The translations under genes were made by a program, and so were the position numbers. Below are positions 10,758 through 18,841 of a stretch of 42,238 nucleotides of DNA, piece after piece. The stretch lies in the NCBI RefSeq assembly GCF_013179505.1, contig NZ_JABMCX010000002.1, forward strand, positions 1 through 42,238, given 5' to 3'. The notes under the pieces were generated by a model. The model saw only the letters and a list, made by a program, of their open reading frames with translations, did not search any database and was not told the origin of the DNA. Positions within the stretch are counted from its first letter, which is position 1, and each line of letters begins with the position of its first letter. This DNA comes from Paenarthrobacter sp. CM16 (GTDB lineage Bacteria; Actinomycetota; Actinomycetes; Actinomycetales; Micrococcaceae).

Positions 10758-12758
10758 TCAGGCTGCTGGAACCCGCTGCAGCGCCCGCTCGAGGAATGCC
10801 GCCAGCTCGCTGTTGCCCAGGACAGGTGTCACTACGCCGAGCTCCAAGGTGGGCTGTGTCTTCGCCCCGGCTGTCTTGAGGGCGGCCTCCACATTGCGCC
10901 GGGCTGCTGTCGCGGCCTGGGTATCCCCGCGCTTGGCCGCCTCCAGCATGGTGACCGCCTCTTCCACGCCCCGGCCGTACTCCGCCGCCGCTGCAATCCA
11001 TGCGGTGCCGTCCTGTGCGAATCCCGGCTCGGCCATGCGCGGCAGGAGCTCGGGCAGTTTGCGGAGCAGCCCAGCGCGTGCCTTGAGGTCGCCCGAAGGT
11101 GACTTGCCGGCGTCGTACTCCGCCCAGAACCGGTCGATGTCCCGTCGCAGCTCCGGCGCGGAGGGCGTGAGTTCGTCGTCCTGCCAGTCCTGGTTCAGGT
11201 CCACGAAGGCCCGCACGGCGTCTTGTACTTCCGGTTCGGGACCGGAGAGCAGCGACAACGCGGCGTCCATGGACGTGGCGGGCTGGTATGCCGGTCCGTT
11301 CCATGACAGATCGGCGTAATTGAAGATGGCGGGCAGGGAGAGGTAAGGCTGGATCATCGGGTTGGTGACAATGCCCTGAACGGAACGGTGGAGATCTGCC
11401 TCCCTTCCAATCACCGGCGCAAGGAAGAGATGGTCCTGCGAGAAGTCGTTGACCGGGTAGTTGTCCCAAATGACGATGCTGCGGGGGTCCCCGGGCGTCC
11501 CGTAGCTCTGGCCGGCAGTTTCTGCCGACTTTCCGGTGATCCGGTGGGAAACTACGTCTTCACCCGTCCACTGCACCACGATCCCGGGGTTCAGTGCCCG
11601 GCCAAGTTCGGCTTTGTACGGGGTGGTCCCGGATCCGTTGTAGAAGGTGGGAACCGTTTCCAGCGGCAGGACGCCTGCTTTGCCGGAGATGAACTTGGCA
11701 TTCACATCGTTGACAAAAGATGCCTGAGCCTTGGCCAGGTTCACTTGCCCCGCTCCGAATTCGCGGAGGTCTTCCGCGCATTGGACCTTGGTGGCGATGT
11801 CATCCAGGGGAATAACGAACGAACGTACCCCCAGCGAATACAGGGATTCAAGCTTTGCCACAGCGTCCTCGAGGTCGGCCTCACGCGAATAACAAACATC
11901 GATCCCCGGCGAGAGCGCGTAACTGAATCGGACGTGGTTGGCCGCAGTGGCGTCGATCAGTTCCTGGAGTTCCTCGAGTTCCTGGTCTGTGTACAGCTCG
12001 CGCCACTTATCCCGCAGCAGGGGGTCGTCCTTGGGCGAGTAGATGTAGGTGTTCATCTTTTGGGCGCCCGCAAATTCGATGACATCCAAACGGGCCTGAT
12101 GGGACCACGGCGTTCCGTAGAAGCCCTCAATGACCCCGCGCGTTGCCATCAATGGCCAGTCACTCACCAGGACCGGGGCCACTGAGCCGTCCTTGAGCAA
12201 CTGCCGAAGTGTCTGGACAGCGTGGAAGACGCCGTCGTTGTCCCGTCCGGCGAGTACCGCCGTCGGAATCCCATCAGACTGTCCAGTAGCGATTGAATAA
12301 CCTTCAGCGCGTCCAAGGGCGTCGCGTACGGAAGAGTCGCCGTCAACTTGCAGGGCCTTGAGGACCGGATCCATGGCTGACTCAGTACCCAGATGGATGG
12401 CAGCTGATCCGTCACGGGGACTGGAAAGCGCTGTGACCACCTCCGCGGTACCTCCTGCGTCCGCCACGAGGTCCTGGACGGCTGCGGTGGAGGCCGCATC
12501 TGTTCCGGCGGGGGCCACAACGTAGACGTAACCGGTCATGGGAACGGGGTCTCCCTTTCCCGCCCGGGCATGCTGCGGTACCGGGAAGATCTTTGGGACG
12601 CCTGCCGTATCTCCACCAGGACCGCCGGTTCCCCCAGCGTCACGGGAAACGGCGAACCATCCAGCGACCACCAGAGCAGCAGCGAGCACCACCGCCGCCA
12701 CCAGCAGCAGGATGGACCGCCGGCGCTTGGCGCCGGAACCGATGGGCGCCGTATTCAA
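10758..12758 (-). CDS. GH84 beta-N-acetylglucosaminidase, membrane-anchored
   Basis: A 666-residue family 84 glycoside hydrolase that probably removes beta-linked GlcNAc from glycans or glycoproteins outside the cell. An N-terminal hydrophobic helix (about 14-36) after a basic KRRR acts as signal anchor. A GH20b-like domain spans roughly 55-200. The catalytic barrel begins RGVIEGFYG (207-215) and has the paired acidic residues Asp244-Asp245 in YSPKDDP, used for substrate-assisted catalysis, and WDNYPVND. A helical C-terminal region follows. The start is TTG at 12758 with AAGGGG 8 bases upstream. It stands alone, convergent with the tRNA locus and divergent from the EamA gene. The substrate is not known. 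Confidence 0.88.
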   Translation of the reverse strand: MNTAPIGSGAKRRRSILLLVAAVVLAAALVVAGWFAVSRDAGGTGGPGGDTAGVPKIFPVPQHARAGKGDPVPMTGYVYVVAPAGTDAASTAAVQDLVADAGGTAEVVTALSSPRDGSAAIHLGTESAMDPVLKALQVDGDSSVRDALGRAEGYSIATGQSDGIPTAVLAGRDNDGVFHAVQTLRQLLKDGSVAPVLVSDWPLMATRGVIEGFYGTPWSHQARLDVIEFAGAQKMNTYIYSPKDDPLLRDKWRELYTDQELEELQELIDATAANHVRFSYALSPGIDVCYSREADLEDAVAKLESLYSLGVRSFVIPLDDIATKVQCAEDLREFGAGQVNLAKAQASFVNDVNAKFISGKAGVLPLETVPTFYNGSGTTPYKAELGRALNPGIVVQWTGEDVVSHRITGKSAETAGQSYGTPGDPRSIVIWDNYPVNDFSQDHLFLAPVIGREADLHRSVQGIVTNPMIQPYLSLPAIFNYADLSWNGPAYQPATSMDAALSLLSGPEPEVQDAVRAFVDLNQDWQDDELTPSAPELRRDIDRFWAEYDAGKSPSGDLKARAGLLRKLPELLPRMAEPGFAQDGTAWIAAAAEYGRGVEEAVTMLEAAKRGDTQAATAARRNVEAALKTAGAKTQPTLELGVVTPVLGNSELAAFLERALQRVPAA

Positions 12759-12887
12759 TCAGATAACCCCTTGGGTACGCCGTTGCCGGCTCACTGGAAT
12801 GCTCACTGGAATGCTGAGTCAAGACAATCACACTGTTGGAGCATCAGATAGGGGCTGGAACGCTCCCCGCCCCACTAGTGTTGATCC

Positions 12888-13796
12888 GTGACCCTTCTCA
12901 TTGCCGCCCTGGGTGTCCTGGGTGTGGCCTCCTCCGGACCGCTCATTGCCGGCACCCTCGGAGCCACCTCCGTGACGGCATTGGCCATAGCTTTCTGGCG
13001 GAATGCGATCGGTGCAGTGGTCATGGCGGCTCCGGTGGTGATCCGTGAGCCACGAGCCTTTGGCAGGATCACCCGGCGGGAATTTGGCTGGTCCACGGTT
13101 GCTGCTGTTGCGTTGGCCTTCCACTTCGCCTGCTTTATCACGGCCCTGCAGCTGACGTCGGTGGCGGCCGCGACTGCCCTGGTGTGCCTGCAGTCCGCGT
13201 GGATTGCAGTGTTCCAGCTATTCCGGGGCACACGGCACCGGTGGCCGGTGTTGTTGGGCCTCGGGATCGCTTTCGGCGGAGTAGTAGCCATTACCGGCTT
13301 CGACATGGGCTCGTCCCCCGAAGCGCTGCTGGGAGACCTTCTGGCACTGGCAGGTGGCGCACTTGCCGGCCTCTATACGCTTGCGGGTGGAAAGGCCCGG
13401 CAATCCATGGGAACCGGCACCTACACCACGCTCTGCTATGGCATGTGCGCGGCGATCGTGGCGGTGCTGGCTTTGTTCAGCGCCCAGCCCCTGACAGGGT
13501 TCGACGCCGGAGGCTGGCTTGGCATTATCGCCATCACCGTCTGTGCGCAGTTGGTAGGGCATACAGCCTTCAACCACTTGCTGGCCACGATGAGCCCGTT
13601 GCTGGTTTCCATGATCATCCTGCTGGAGATCCCCGGGGCTGCAATCCTGGCCGCTGTCTTCCTGGCTGAGACCTTGCCTGCCGGGACTTATGCGGGCCTG
13701 GCGCTGATCCTGGTAGGCCTGGCCGTGGTCGTTGCCGGGCAGCGGCGGGGACGGGCTGAAGCAGACCGGCGCGAAGCCGAGCTGGGCACTGACTGA
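12888..13796 (+). CDS. EamA/DMT family transporter
   Basis: A 302-residue drug/metabolite transporter with about ten hydrophobic helices in two EamA repeats (roughly 1-135 and 148-280). The second repeat has the typical AGLALILVGLAVVVAGQRR ending, then a charged tail. Proteins of this type export amino acids, nucleobases or other small metabolites; the substrate cannot be told from sequence. The GTG start has no clear Shine-Dalgarno, so the mRNA may be leaderless or have a short leader. It is divergent from the GH84 gene across about 130 bases. Confidence 0.88.
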   Translation: MTLLIAALGVLGVASSGPLIAGTLGATSVTALAIAFWRNAIGAVVMAAPVVIREPRAFGRITRREFGWSTVAAVALAFHFACFITALQLTSVAAATALVCLQSAWIAVFQLFRGTRHRWPVLLGLGIAFGGVVAITGFDMGSSPEALLGDLLALAGGALAGLYTLAGGKARQSMGTGTYTTLCYGMCAAIVAVLALFSAQPLTGFDAGGWLGIIAITVCAQLVGHTAFNHLLATMSPLLVSMIILLEIPGAAILAAVFLAETLPAGTYAGLALILVGLAVVVAGQRRGRAEADRREAELGTD

Positions 13797-13835
13797 ACGT
13801 CCGGCGTCGTGCGCTGGTGAAGTGGCGCTGTACGC

Positions 13836-14711
13836 CTAGAGGCCACCACGCCGGGCGCCCTGGGTGGCGTTCGCCGTGTGGATGGCACGGAGTATCTTGG
13901 CCGGGAAATAAACCGAGAAAAACACCACCATGGGTGCCTTCAGGGCCATCTTCTTTACGTTGTGGGCCTTGTACGTCCGGTCGAAACGCTGCACGTAGTA
14001 GCGGTAATCGCGGGGTGAATCCTCCAGGCGGCGGGCAGACATCCCGGACACCATCTGGGGAACGTACTGCACCTTGAGGTCGTGCTCGAAGAGGTGCAGG
14101 GAGAGATCGATGTCCTCGTGCATCTCATCCTTGGGATCCAGGCACGCTTCGTCGCGGATGGTCTCCCAAGCGGTGCGGCGAAGAGCCATGTTGGATCCGA
14201 AGAGGAAATGATACTGATGCTTGGCCAGGCGCAACATGAGCTGGCGCATTTTGTCGTCCGCCTTGAGGCCGAAGCGGCGCATGGGCATGTCGTAGTAGAC
14301 CACGGGACCTGTTGCCGCAGCGATCGACTGGTCCATGAACGCTTTTTGGACCTGCTCAACCCAGTCCGGCTCCAGGACGGAATCTGCATCGATGCGCCCC
14401 ACGACCTCGCCTGTGGCGCTGTTCAACCCATGGTTCCGAGTGGGGATCAGGCCCTGGGCGGCTTCCTGCCGCAGGAGGATGATGGGGCTTTCCGGGTATT
14501 CCTGCTGCATCTGGCGCACAATCCGTGCGGTGCGATCCGTGGAGAGGTTGTCCACCACAATGATCTCGTCAGCTGGAACGGATTGGTAAACGGCCGCGAT
14601 GAGACACTGGCGAATGACGCTTTCCTCGTTATACGCCGGGATGACGATGGACACGCCCGGGGGCACCGGACCATCCTGAAGGGCACCCGCAGAGGGTCTA
14701 TCGGCTGACAT
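13836..14711 (-). CDS. Family 2 glycosyltransferase
   Basis: A 291-residue GT-A fold transferase expected to move a sugar from a nucleotide-sugar onto a cell-surface acceptor. It has the N-terminal VSIVIPAYNEE motif, IIVVDNLSTDRT, a DxD-type DAD in GRIDADSVLEPDW, and HEDIDLS as the likely catalytic base region. The C-terminal 40 residues include a hydrophobic stretch (APMVVFFSVYFPAKIL) that may sit at the membrane. The start could be ATG at 14711 or the adjacent GTG at 14714; a GGAG lies very close upstream. No cell-wall genes adjoin it, so its acceptor is unknown. Confidence 0.83.
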   Translation of the reverse strand: MSADRPSAGALQDGPVPPGVSIVIPAYNEESVIRQCLIAAVYQSVPADEIIVVDNLSTDRTARIVRQMQQEYPESPIILLRQEAAQGLIPTRNHGLNSATGEVVGRIDADSVLEPDWVEQVQKAFMDQSIAAATGPVVYYDMPMRRFGLKADDKMRQLMLRLAKHQYHFLFGSNMALRRTAWETIRDEACLDPKDEMHEDIDLSLHLFEHDLKVQYVPQMVSGMSARRLEDSPRDYRYYVQRFDRTYKAHNVKKMALKAPMVVFFSVYFPAKILRAIHTANATQGARRGGL

Positions 14712-14774
14712 CACTCCAAATCTAACACTCCGGGCAGCGCGTCCGATGGAGGCTTCGGTTACAAGCCGGCAAAC

Positions 14775-14812
14775 ACTGAAGGGACCCCGGCAATGACCGG
14801 GATCCCTTCAGT
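14775..14812 (-). terminator. Terminator after the 11-mer repeat protein gene
   Basis: ACTGAAGGGA, CCCGG, a short loop, then CCGGG and TCCCTTCAGT form a long stem with one internal mismatch, 40 bases after the stop of the 14853-15821 gene and before the glycosyltransferase gene. Confidence 0.75.
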
Positions 14813-14852
14813 TACTGGATGCACTGCCTCTGTTCGAGGCGTCATTGAGTGC

Positions 14853-15821
14853 TTAGTGCTGTGCACCCTTGGCGTCGGAATCCGAGCCGTCAGCGTCCTT
14901 GTGCAAGCTGGCGGCAATGTTCTTGACAGCAGTCTTGGCGTCCGTTGCAACCTTGGCGGAGGAGTCCTCAACGTTCTTGAAGGCATCCTTGGTGGCCTGC
15001 TCTGCTTCGGCTGCGGCTTCCTCCGGTGTGAGGTCACTGGTGCCGGAATCAGTCACTGCGGCCGCCGATGCTGATGCCGAGGCATCAGCGGGGGCTGAAG
15101 CAGCAGGAACCGGAGCGGGCGTCGGTGTGACCGGGGAAGGCGTCTTCCACGGATCCTCCACGGGCTTGGAAGCCTTCCAGGCAGCAACGCCGGCGGCAGC
15201 GGCCGCAGCAATGACGGTAACGATCAGCCAGCCGCGCTTCTTGGGCTTGGGCTGTTCCTTCACCAGTGCGGTGGTAACTGCCTTGCTGGCCTGGTCCGTT
15301 ACGGCCTTGATGTGCTTCCCGGTGGCCTGGGCTTGCTCCTGGACGCTGTGCACAACACCGGAATCAACCAGTTTCTGCGCCACGGCGTCCACCTGTGCCG
15401 GTGCATTCTCCAAAACGTGGTGAACTGCTACCGAGGCTTGGCCCAACTGCTCGGACAGCTTGGGCAAGTACTCATCCACCACTTTGTCCCGGGCAAGGCC
15501 GAGAGCCGGAGTGGCTTTGTTGAGCGTCTCCTGGATCCTGGGCGTTGCGTCCTCCACTACGTCATGGATCTTCGGCGCGAGGTGCGCCAACCCATCCTGA
15601 ATCCGCGGCGTAACCACAGCAACGCCGTCGGCGAGGTTGTGCGCAGCAGACTTCAGCCCCTCTTGGATCTTGGGGGAAGCGGTATCAATGCCGTGCTGGA
15701 TACGCGGAACAGCCCAATTGACGGCAGCTTCCACGCGGGGTGCCGCCCAGTCGCGGGCGTTGTCTACTCCGGCCACAACGGATTGTTCGAGGTCGCGGGC
15801 AATACGGTCTGATTTCTTCAC
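14853..15821 (-). CDS. Membrane protein with 11-residue amphipathic repeats
   Basis: A 322-residue protein of no recognised family. Residues 28-115 form about eight units of exactly 11 residues. Prolines are at 28, 39, 50, 72, 83, 94 and 105, usually as P-R/K-I-Q-x-G-L (PRIQHGI, PKIQEGL, PRIQDGL, PRIQETL); the unit at 61 is degenerate. Such 11-mers form long amphipathic helices in apolipoprotein- and LEA-like proteins. A helical region, basic KPKKR (192-196) and one membrane segment (about 197-216) follow, then a Pro/Ala/Ser-rich acidic tail, probably outside the cell. The GTG at 15821 is chosen because GGGAGG ends 6 bases upstream. A role in membrane or envelope stabilisation is a guess. Confidence 0.7.
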   Translation of the reverse strand: MKKSDRIARDLEQSVVAGVDNARDWAAPRVEAAVNWAVPRIQHGIDTASPKIQEGLKSAAHNLADGVAVVTPRIQDGLAHLAPKIHDVVEDATPRIQETLNKATPALGLARDKVVDEYLPKLSEQLGQASVAVHHVLENAPAQVDAVAQKLVDSGVVHSVQEQAQATGKHIKAVTDQASKAVTTALVKEQPKPKKRGWLIVTVIAAAAAAGVAAWKASKPVEDPWKTPSPVTPTPAPVPAASAPADASASASAAAVTDSGTSDLTPEEAAAEAEQATKDAFKNVEDSSAKVATDAKTAVKNIAASLHKDADGSDSDAKGAQH

Positions 15822-15974
15822 AACTACCTCCCGATACACATGCTCGTTTGTTGCTAGCCTACGTCGCTTGGGGAACACCGGCTATTCATCCGGCGGATTC
15901 GTCCCGGATTTCACCGAGCGCGGAACCGGCTTTACAACTGCACCGGCGTTGACCCTGCATGGAAGAATGGGGCC

Positions 15975-16517
15975 ATGACCATCGCAACCGCAAAAGCAAC
16001 GATCCACACGACCCTCGGCGACATCAAGGTTGACCTCTTCGGCAACCATGCGCCCAAGACGGTCGCCAACTTCATTGGCTTGGCCACGGGCGAAAAGTCC
16101 TGGAACCACCCCGAGACAGGCGAGGACAAGACCGGCACGCCGCTGTACGACGGCACCATCTTCCACCGCATCATCAAGGACTTCATGATCCAGGGCGGCG
16201 ATCCCCTGGGCCGCGGCGTTGGCGGACCGGGCTACCAGTTCGACGACGAAATCCACCCGGAACTGACCTTCAACGCTCCGTACAAGCTGGCCATGGCCAA
16301 CGCCGGTATCCAGATGGGCAAGGGCACCAACGGGTCACAGTTCTTCATCACCACCGTGAACACCGACTGGCTCTTCGGCAAGCACAGCATCTTCGGTGAG
16401 GTCACGGATGAGGAATCCCGCAAGGTTGTGGATTCCATCGAGGCCGTCCGTACCGGCATGGGCGACCGCCCGGTCGAGGACGTCGTCATCAACAGCATCG
16501 ACATCGAACAGCTCTAG
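15975..16517 (+). CDS. ppiA: Peptidyl-prolyl cis-trans isomerase, cyclophilin type
   Basis: A 180-residue single-domain cyclophilin without signal peptide, so cytoplasmic, that speeds proline isomerisation during folding. The signatures FHRIIKDFMIQGGD (catalytic Arg), GTNGSQFFIT and the tryptophan-containing TDWLFGKHSIFGEV are all present. The gene sits between gyrA and crgA as Rv0009 does in M. tuberculosis. The ATG at 15975 follows a GGGG run. A rhomboid gene follows after 21 bases on the same strand and is probably co-transcribed. Confidence 0.94.
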   Translation: MTIATAKATIHTTLGDIKVDLFGNHAPKTVANFIGLATGEKSWNHPETGEDKTGTPLYDGTIFHRIIKDFMIQGGDPLGRGVGGPGYQFDDEIHPELTFNAPYKLAMANAGIQMGKGTNGSQFFITTVNTDWLFGKHSIFGEVTDEESRKVVDSIEAVRTGMGDRPVEDVVINSIDIEQL

Positions 16518-16538
16518 TCCCACTCTGAACCTGAGCTC

Positions 16539-17393
16539 ATGAGTTACGGAATCCCGTCGGCAGAGCCGTCCGCTGATATTCCGGTGTGCCCGAGGCACCC
16601 GGACAGGCCCTCCTATGTGCGGTGCCAGCGCTGCGGGCGCCCTGCATGCCCCGAGTGCCAGCGGGCGGCCGCCGTCGGGTTCCAATGCGTTGACTGCGTC
16701 AACGAACAAAAACGTACGACGCCGGTCTACCGGTCTCCGTACGGCGGCGCCTTGGCTGTGGGCAAGCCCCTGGTGACGTACGTGATCATTGGGCTGTGCC
16801 TGTTGATCTTTGTCCTTCAGTGGATTGTGCCCGGCGAGGCGGTGTTCCAGAACTTCGCGTTCGCCAACGTTTTTGCAGATACCGAGCCTTGGCGCATGCT
16901 GACGGCCGCTTTCCTGCATTCCCAGGGTTTCCTGCTCCATATTGTGCTGAACATGTACACGCTGTGGATCTTCGGACAAGCCCTTGAGCCCTTGCTCGGA
17001 CGGATCCGGTTCCTTGCTGTGTACCTGCTCTCGGCAATCGGCGGCTCGGTGGGCTTCCTGTTGTTGACCCCTGACCGGCCCCTGGTGGGTGTGGTGGGTG
17101 CATCCGGCGCCATCTTCGGCCTCTTCGGCGCCATGCTGGTGGTCCAGCGACACCGAGGCGGCGAAACCAAACAACTCTGGGTCCTGATCGCCATCAATGG
17201 CGCCATCGGCTTCTTTGTTCCAAGCATCGCCTGGCAGGCACACCTGGGCGGTTTGATCACGGGCGGCCTCGCTGCTGCCGTTATTGCTTATGCCCCTCGC
17301 GGCAAGAACCAGGCTTTGCTGCAAGCAGGCGGCCTCGCTTTGGTAGCCGGACTGTTAGCCGTAGCGACCTGGTTCCGAGTCACTTCCGGCTGA
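16539..17393 (+). CDS. Rhomboid intramembrane serine protease with N-terminal zinc finger
   Basis: A 284-residue rhomboid that should cut transmembrane substrates within the bilayer. Residues 17-53 form a B-box-like zinc-binding domain (Cys17, His20, Cys29, Cys32, Cys37, Cys40, Cys50, Cys53). Six or so membrane helices follow. The catalytic pair is visible as Ser189 in GASGAIFG and His235 in AWQAHLGG, with the supporting HIVLNMYTLW segment (134-143). The zinc module probably sits in the cytoplasm and may bind substrates or partners. The stop codon lies in the loop of an inverted repeat at 17384-17400. Substrates are unknown. Confidence 0.92.
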   Translation: MSYGIPSAEPSADIPVCPRHPDRPSYVRCQRCGRPACPECQRAAAVGFQCVDCVNEQKRTTPVYRSPYGGALAVGKPLVTYVIIGLCLLIFVLQWIVPGEAVFQNFAFANVFADTEPWRMLTAAFLHSQGFLLHIVLNMYTLWIFGQALEPLLGRIRFLAVYLLSAIGGSVGFLLLTPDRPLVGVVGASGAIFGLFGAMLVVQRHRGGETKQLWVLIAINGAIGFFVPSIAWQAHLGGLITGGLAAAVIAYAPRGKNQALLQAGGLALVAGLLAVATWFRVTSG

Positions 17394-17400
17394 GCCGGAA
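17384..17400. terminator. Small hairpin between convergent genes
   Basis: TTCCGGC (17384-17390) and GCCGGAA (17394-17400) pair around the rhomboid stop codon TGA. There is no T tract; it may end both the rhomboid and the facing GyrI-like transcript. Confidence 0.35.
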
Positions 17401-17402
17401 CC

Positions 17403-18032
17403 CTACCTTTCCTGACTTCCAGCCGGCCCGACCGGTTGCCGCAGGATGGTCTTGAGCTTTTCCGGCGCGGTCCGGCGAGGATCGCTGAGATAGATCTCGT
17501 GATGCTTGCCTGTCATAACCATCGACTGCGCGGGAATGAAGCCGTTGTGCATCTCCTCTAGCACGGGTGCCTCGTCATCGTAGGACCCTATGTGTAGTGT
17601 TTGCACGCTCAAGCCCTCCTCAAGCGGCTCCAAGCGAAGAGCATCCAACGCCGGGGCCTCCCCCTTCTTCGCTACCACCTCGCGCGCCGCATCAAAGTGC
17701 CCGGGCCCAATCCAGTCCGGGACCATGGTCATCAGCGTCCAATCCCACTGTGACTTGTCCCTGGCGCTGGTGAAGGACTCCATGTCCGCCGCCCACCAGA
17801 GGGCCTCCAACGGCATCACTGCATAATCCTGACCCAACTGGTCCTTGCTGAAGAACTTGAGCTTGTAGGCAACCGGATACAGCGTTGCCAGAGCATCCTT
17901 GTAAGCCTGTGCGCTATTGGGGTCTCCGTGGCCGTCAATCATGAGGAATTGCAGCGTGGGAACGTTGACCACCGCGAACTCGCCGTGCTTGGCGCTATAG
18001 GTGGGGACCAGCTTTTTAAAGTCGCTCTTCAT
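17403..18032 (-). CDS. GyrI-like small-molecule-binding domain protein
   Basis: A 209-residue protein resembling the GyrI-like/effector-binding fold (FAVVNVPTLQFLMIDGHGDPNSAQAYKDALATLY, later YAVMPLEALWW). Members bind small molecules, and some inhibit gyrase or act as multidrug sensors, but most are uncharacterised, and the name does not prove a link with the gyrase genes nearby. The ATG at 18032 is preferred to the upstream start at 18089 because GGTGATC lies just before it and the 19 extra residues do not look conserved. Its promoter must lie at the left edge of the DnaA-box region. Confidence 0.7.
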   Translation of the reverse strand: MKSDFKKLVPTYSAKHGEFAVVNVPTLQFLMIDGHGDPNSAQAYKDALATLYPVAYKLKFFSKDQLGQDYAVMPLEALWWAADMESFTSARDKSQWDWTLMTMVPDWIGPGHFDAAREVVAKKGEAPALDALRLEPLEEGLSVQTLHIGSYDDEAPVLEEMHNGFIPAQSMVMTGKHHEIYLSDPRRTAPEKLKTILRQPVGPAGSQER

Positions 18033-18111
18033 GTGATCACCGTACGCCCAGGTGGGCTGAACCTTCCGGGCCCGACAGTCCGCGGCCATCAGCGGTGGTT
18101 ATCCACATCTG

Positions 18112-18147
18112 TTATCCACACTGTGTGTAACTTACAATCGTGTAGTT
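18112..18147 (+). repeat. 36-bp box-containing module, copy 1
   Basis: A DnaA box (18112-18120), 7 bases, then TAACTTACA-AT-CGTGTAGTT (18128-18147). It matches copy 2 at 18331-18366 in 29 of 36 positions, and the last 20 bases differ only at two central positions. A second box lies just upstream at 18099. Confidence 0.8.
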
Positions 18148-18207
18148 AGCCCTTCTTCCCCTCACGCGCACCGTTAAACGAGCAGATATCCCCCGAAAGG
18201 CATGCTT

Positions 18208-18227
18208 TTCTCCACACCTGTGGATAA
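18208..18227. repeat. Head-to-head DnaA double box, copy 1
   Basis: TTCTCCACA, CC, TGTGGATAA: two facing boxes with a 2-base spacer. The same layout recurs at 18429-18448 and 18751-18770. A further minus-strand box starts 33 bases after the right half. Confidence 0.8.
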
Positions 18228-18330
18228 CTTTGTCCCCTTCGGGTGCTGTTTTGTGGACAAAAGCGGTCTCGAACGGCCAGCTGGGGATAACCCTGTTAAT
18301 GACTCACCACAGCTCTGGCTATCAACAGGC

Positions 18331-18366
18331 TTATCAACATTGTTAATAACTTACACACGTGTAGTT
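18331..18366 (+). repeat. 36-bp box-containing module, copy 2
   Basis: TTATCAACA (18331-18339), 7 bases, then TAACTTACA-CA-CGTGTAGTT (18347-18366), spaced exactly as in copy 1, 219 bp away. It is the most AT-rich part of the region. A weaker box, CTATCAACA, precedes it at 18319. Confidence 0.8.
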
Positions 18367-18428
18367 CAGCGTCCGGACCGCGCTTGGATGACCGGCATTG
18401 CAGGGATGTGTTCAGGGAAACCCACAAG

Positions 18429-18448
18429 TTTTCCCCACCTGTGGATAA
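18429..18448. repeat. Head-to-head DnaA double box, copy 2
   Basis: TTTTCCCCA, CC, TGTGGATAA. The left half is degenerate, the right half perfect. A related minus-strand word TGTGGGTAG starts 11 bases after the right half (18451). Confidence 0.7.
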
Positions 18449-18750
18449 CTTGTGGGTAGGGCGATGTTATTAAGTGGGTAACTTCAATGTTCCGCGGTTT
18501 CCCCAAGCGCCGGCCTGAACACTGCTGTCGCGACGGGATCATGTCCGTTGACCTATTGGGTGTTTCTGATGAGCCCTTGACGTGGCTCGAGGCAAAACCG
18601 GCAATCCCGGGTTGTTGAACTTTGCGTGAAGACTGGAGCACTATCCACAGTTCGGTCCACAGTGGGTATAACCGACCACGCACATCGATACGCCAAAATC
18701 CGGTGCGGGTCCAACGATCAGCGCGATATTTGCATGGATGTCCACAGAGT

Positions 18751-18770
18751 TTATCCACGCCTGTGGATAA
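18751..18770. repeat. Head-to-head DnaA double box, copy 3
   Basis: TTATCCACG, CC, TGTGGATAA. A TGTGGACAA box starts 22 bases after the right half (18784). It is the last dense group before the tag gene. Confidence 0.8.
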
Positions 18771-18841
18771 AGTTGCGCACTTCTGTGGACAAGGGTTGGG
18801 GATTTCCGGCCGCCCGCTCTACGCCGTGCCGGGGCCGGGTC

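Larger units (their letters stand above)
18099..18792. other. DnaA-box cluster, candidate replication origin or DnaA-titration site
   Basis: The 809-base gap 18033-18841 has no supported gene. Perfect TTATCCACA boxes are at 18099-18107 and 18112-18120 (+), and at 18219-18227, 18440-18448 and 18762-18770 (-). TTGTCCACA boxes are at 18252-18260 and 18784-18792 (-). One-mismatch boxes are at 18208-18216, 18331-18339, 18641-18649 and 18751-18759 (+) and 18282-18290 (-). AT-rich patches around 18328-18358 and 18464-18485 could unwind. This is far more than chance would give and denser than the visible dnaA-dnaN part. Whether it is oriC, part of a bipartite origin or a sink for DnaA cannot be decided from sequence alone. 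Confidence 0.8.

Noticed and set aside
11388-12185. Open frame opposite the GH84 gene
   Set aside because: It is antisense to a well-supported enzyme and shows no family similarity.
18202-18459. An 85-codon frame inside the DnaA-box cluster
   Set aside because: The translation is made of repeated DnaA-box words and lacks a plausible domain.
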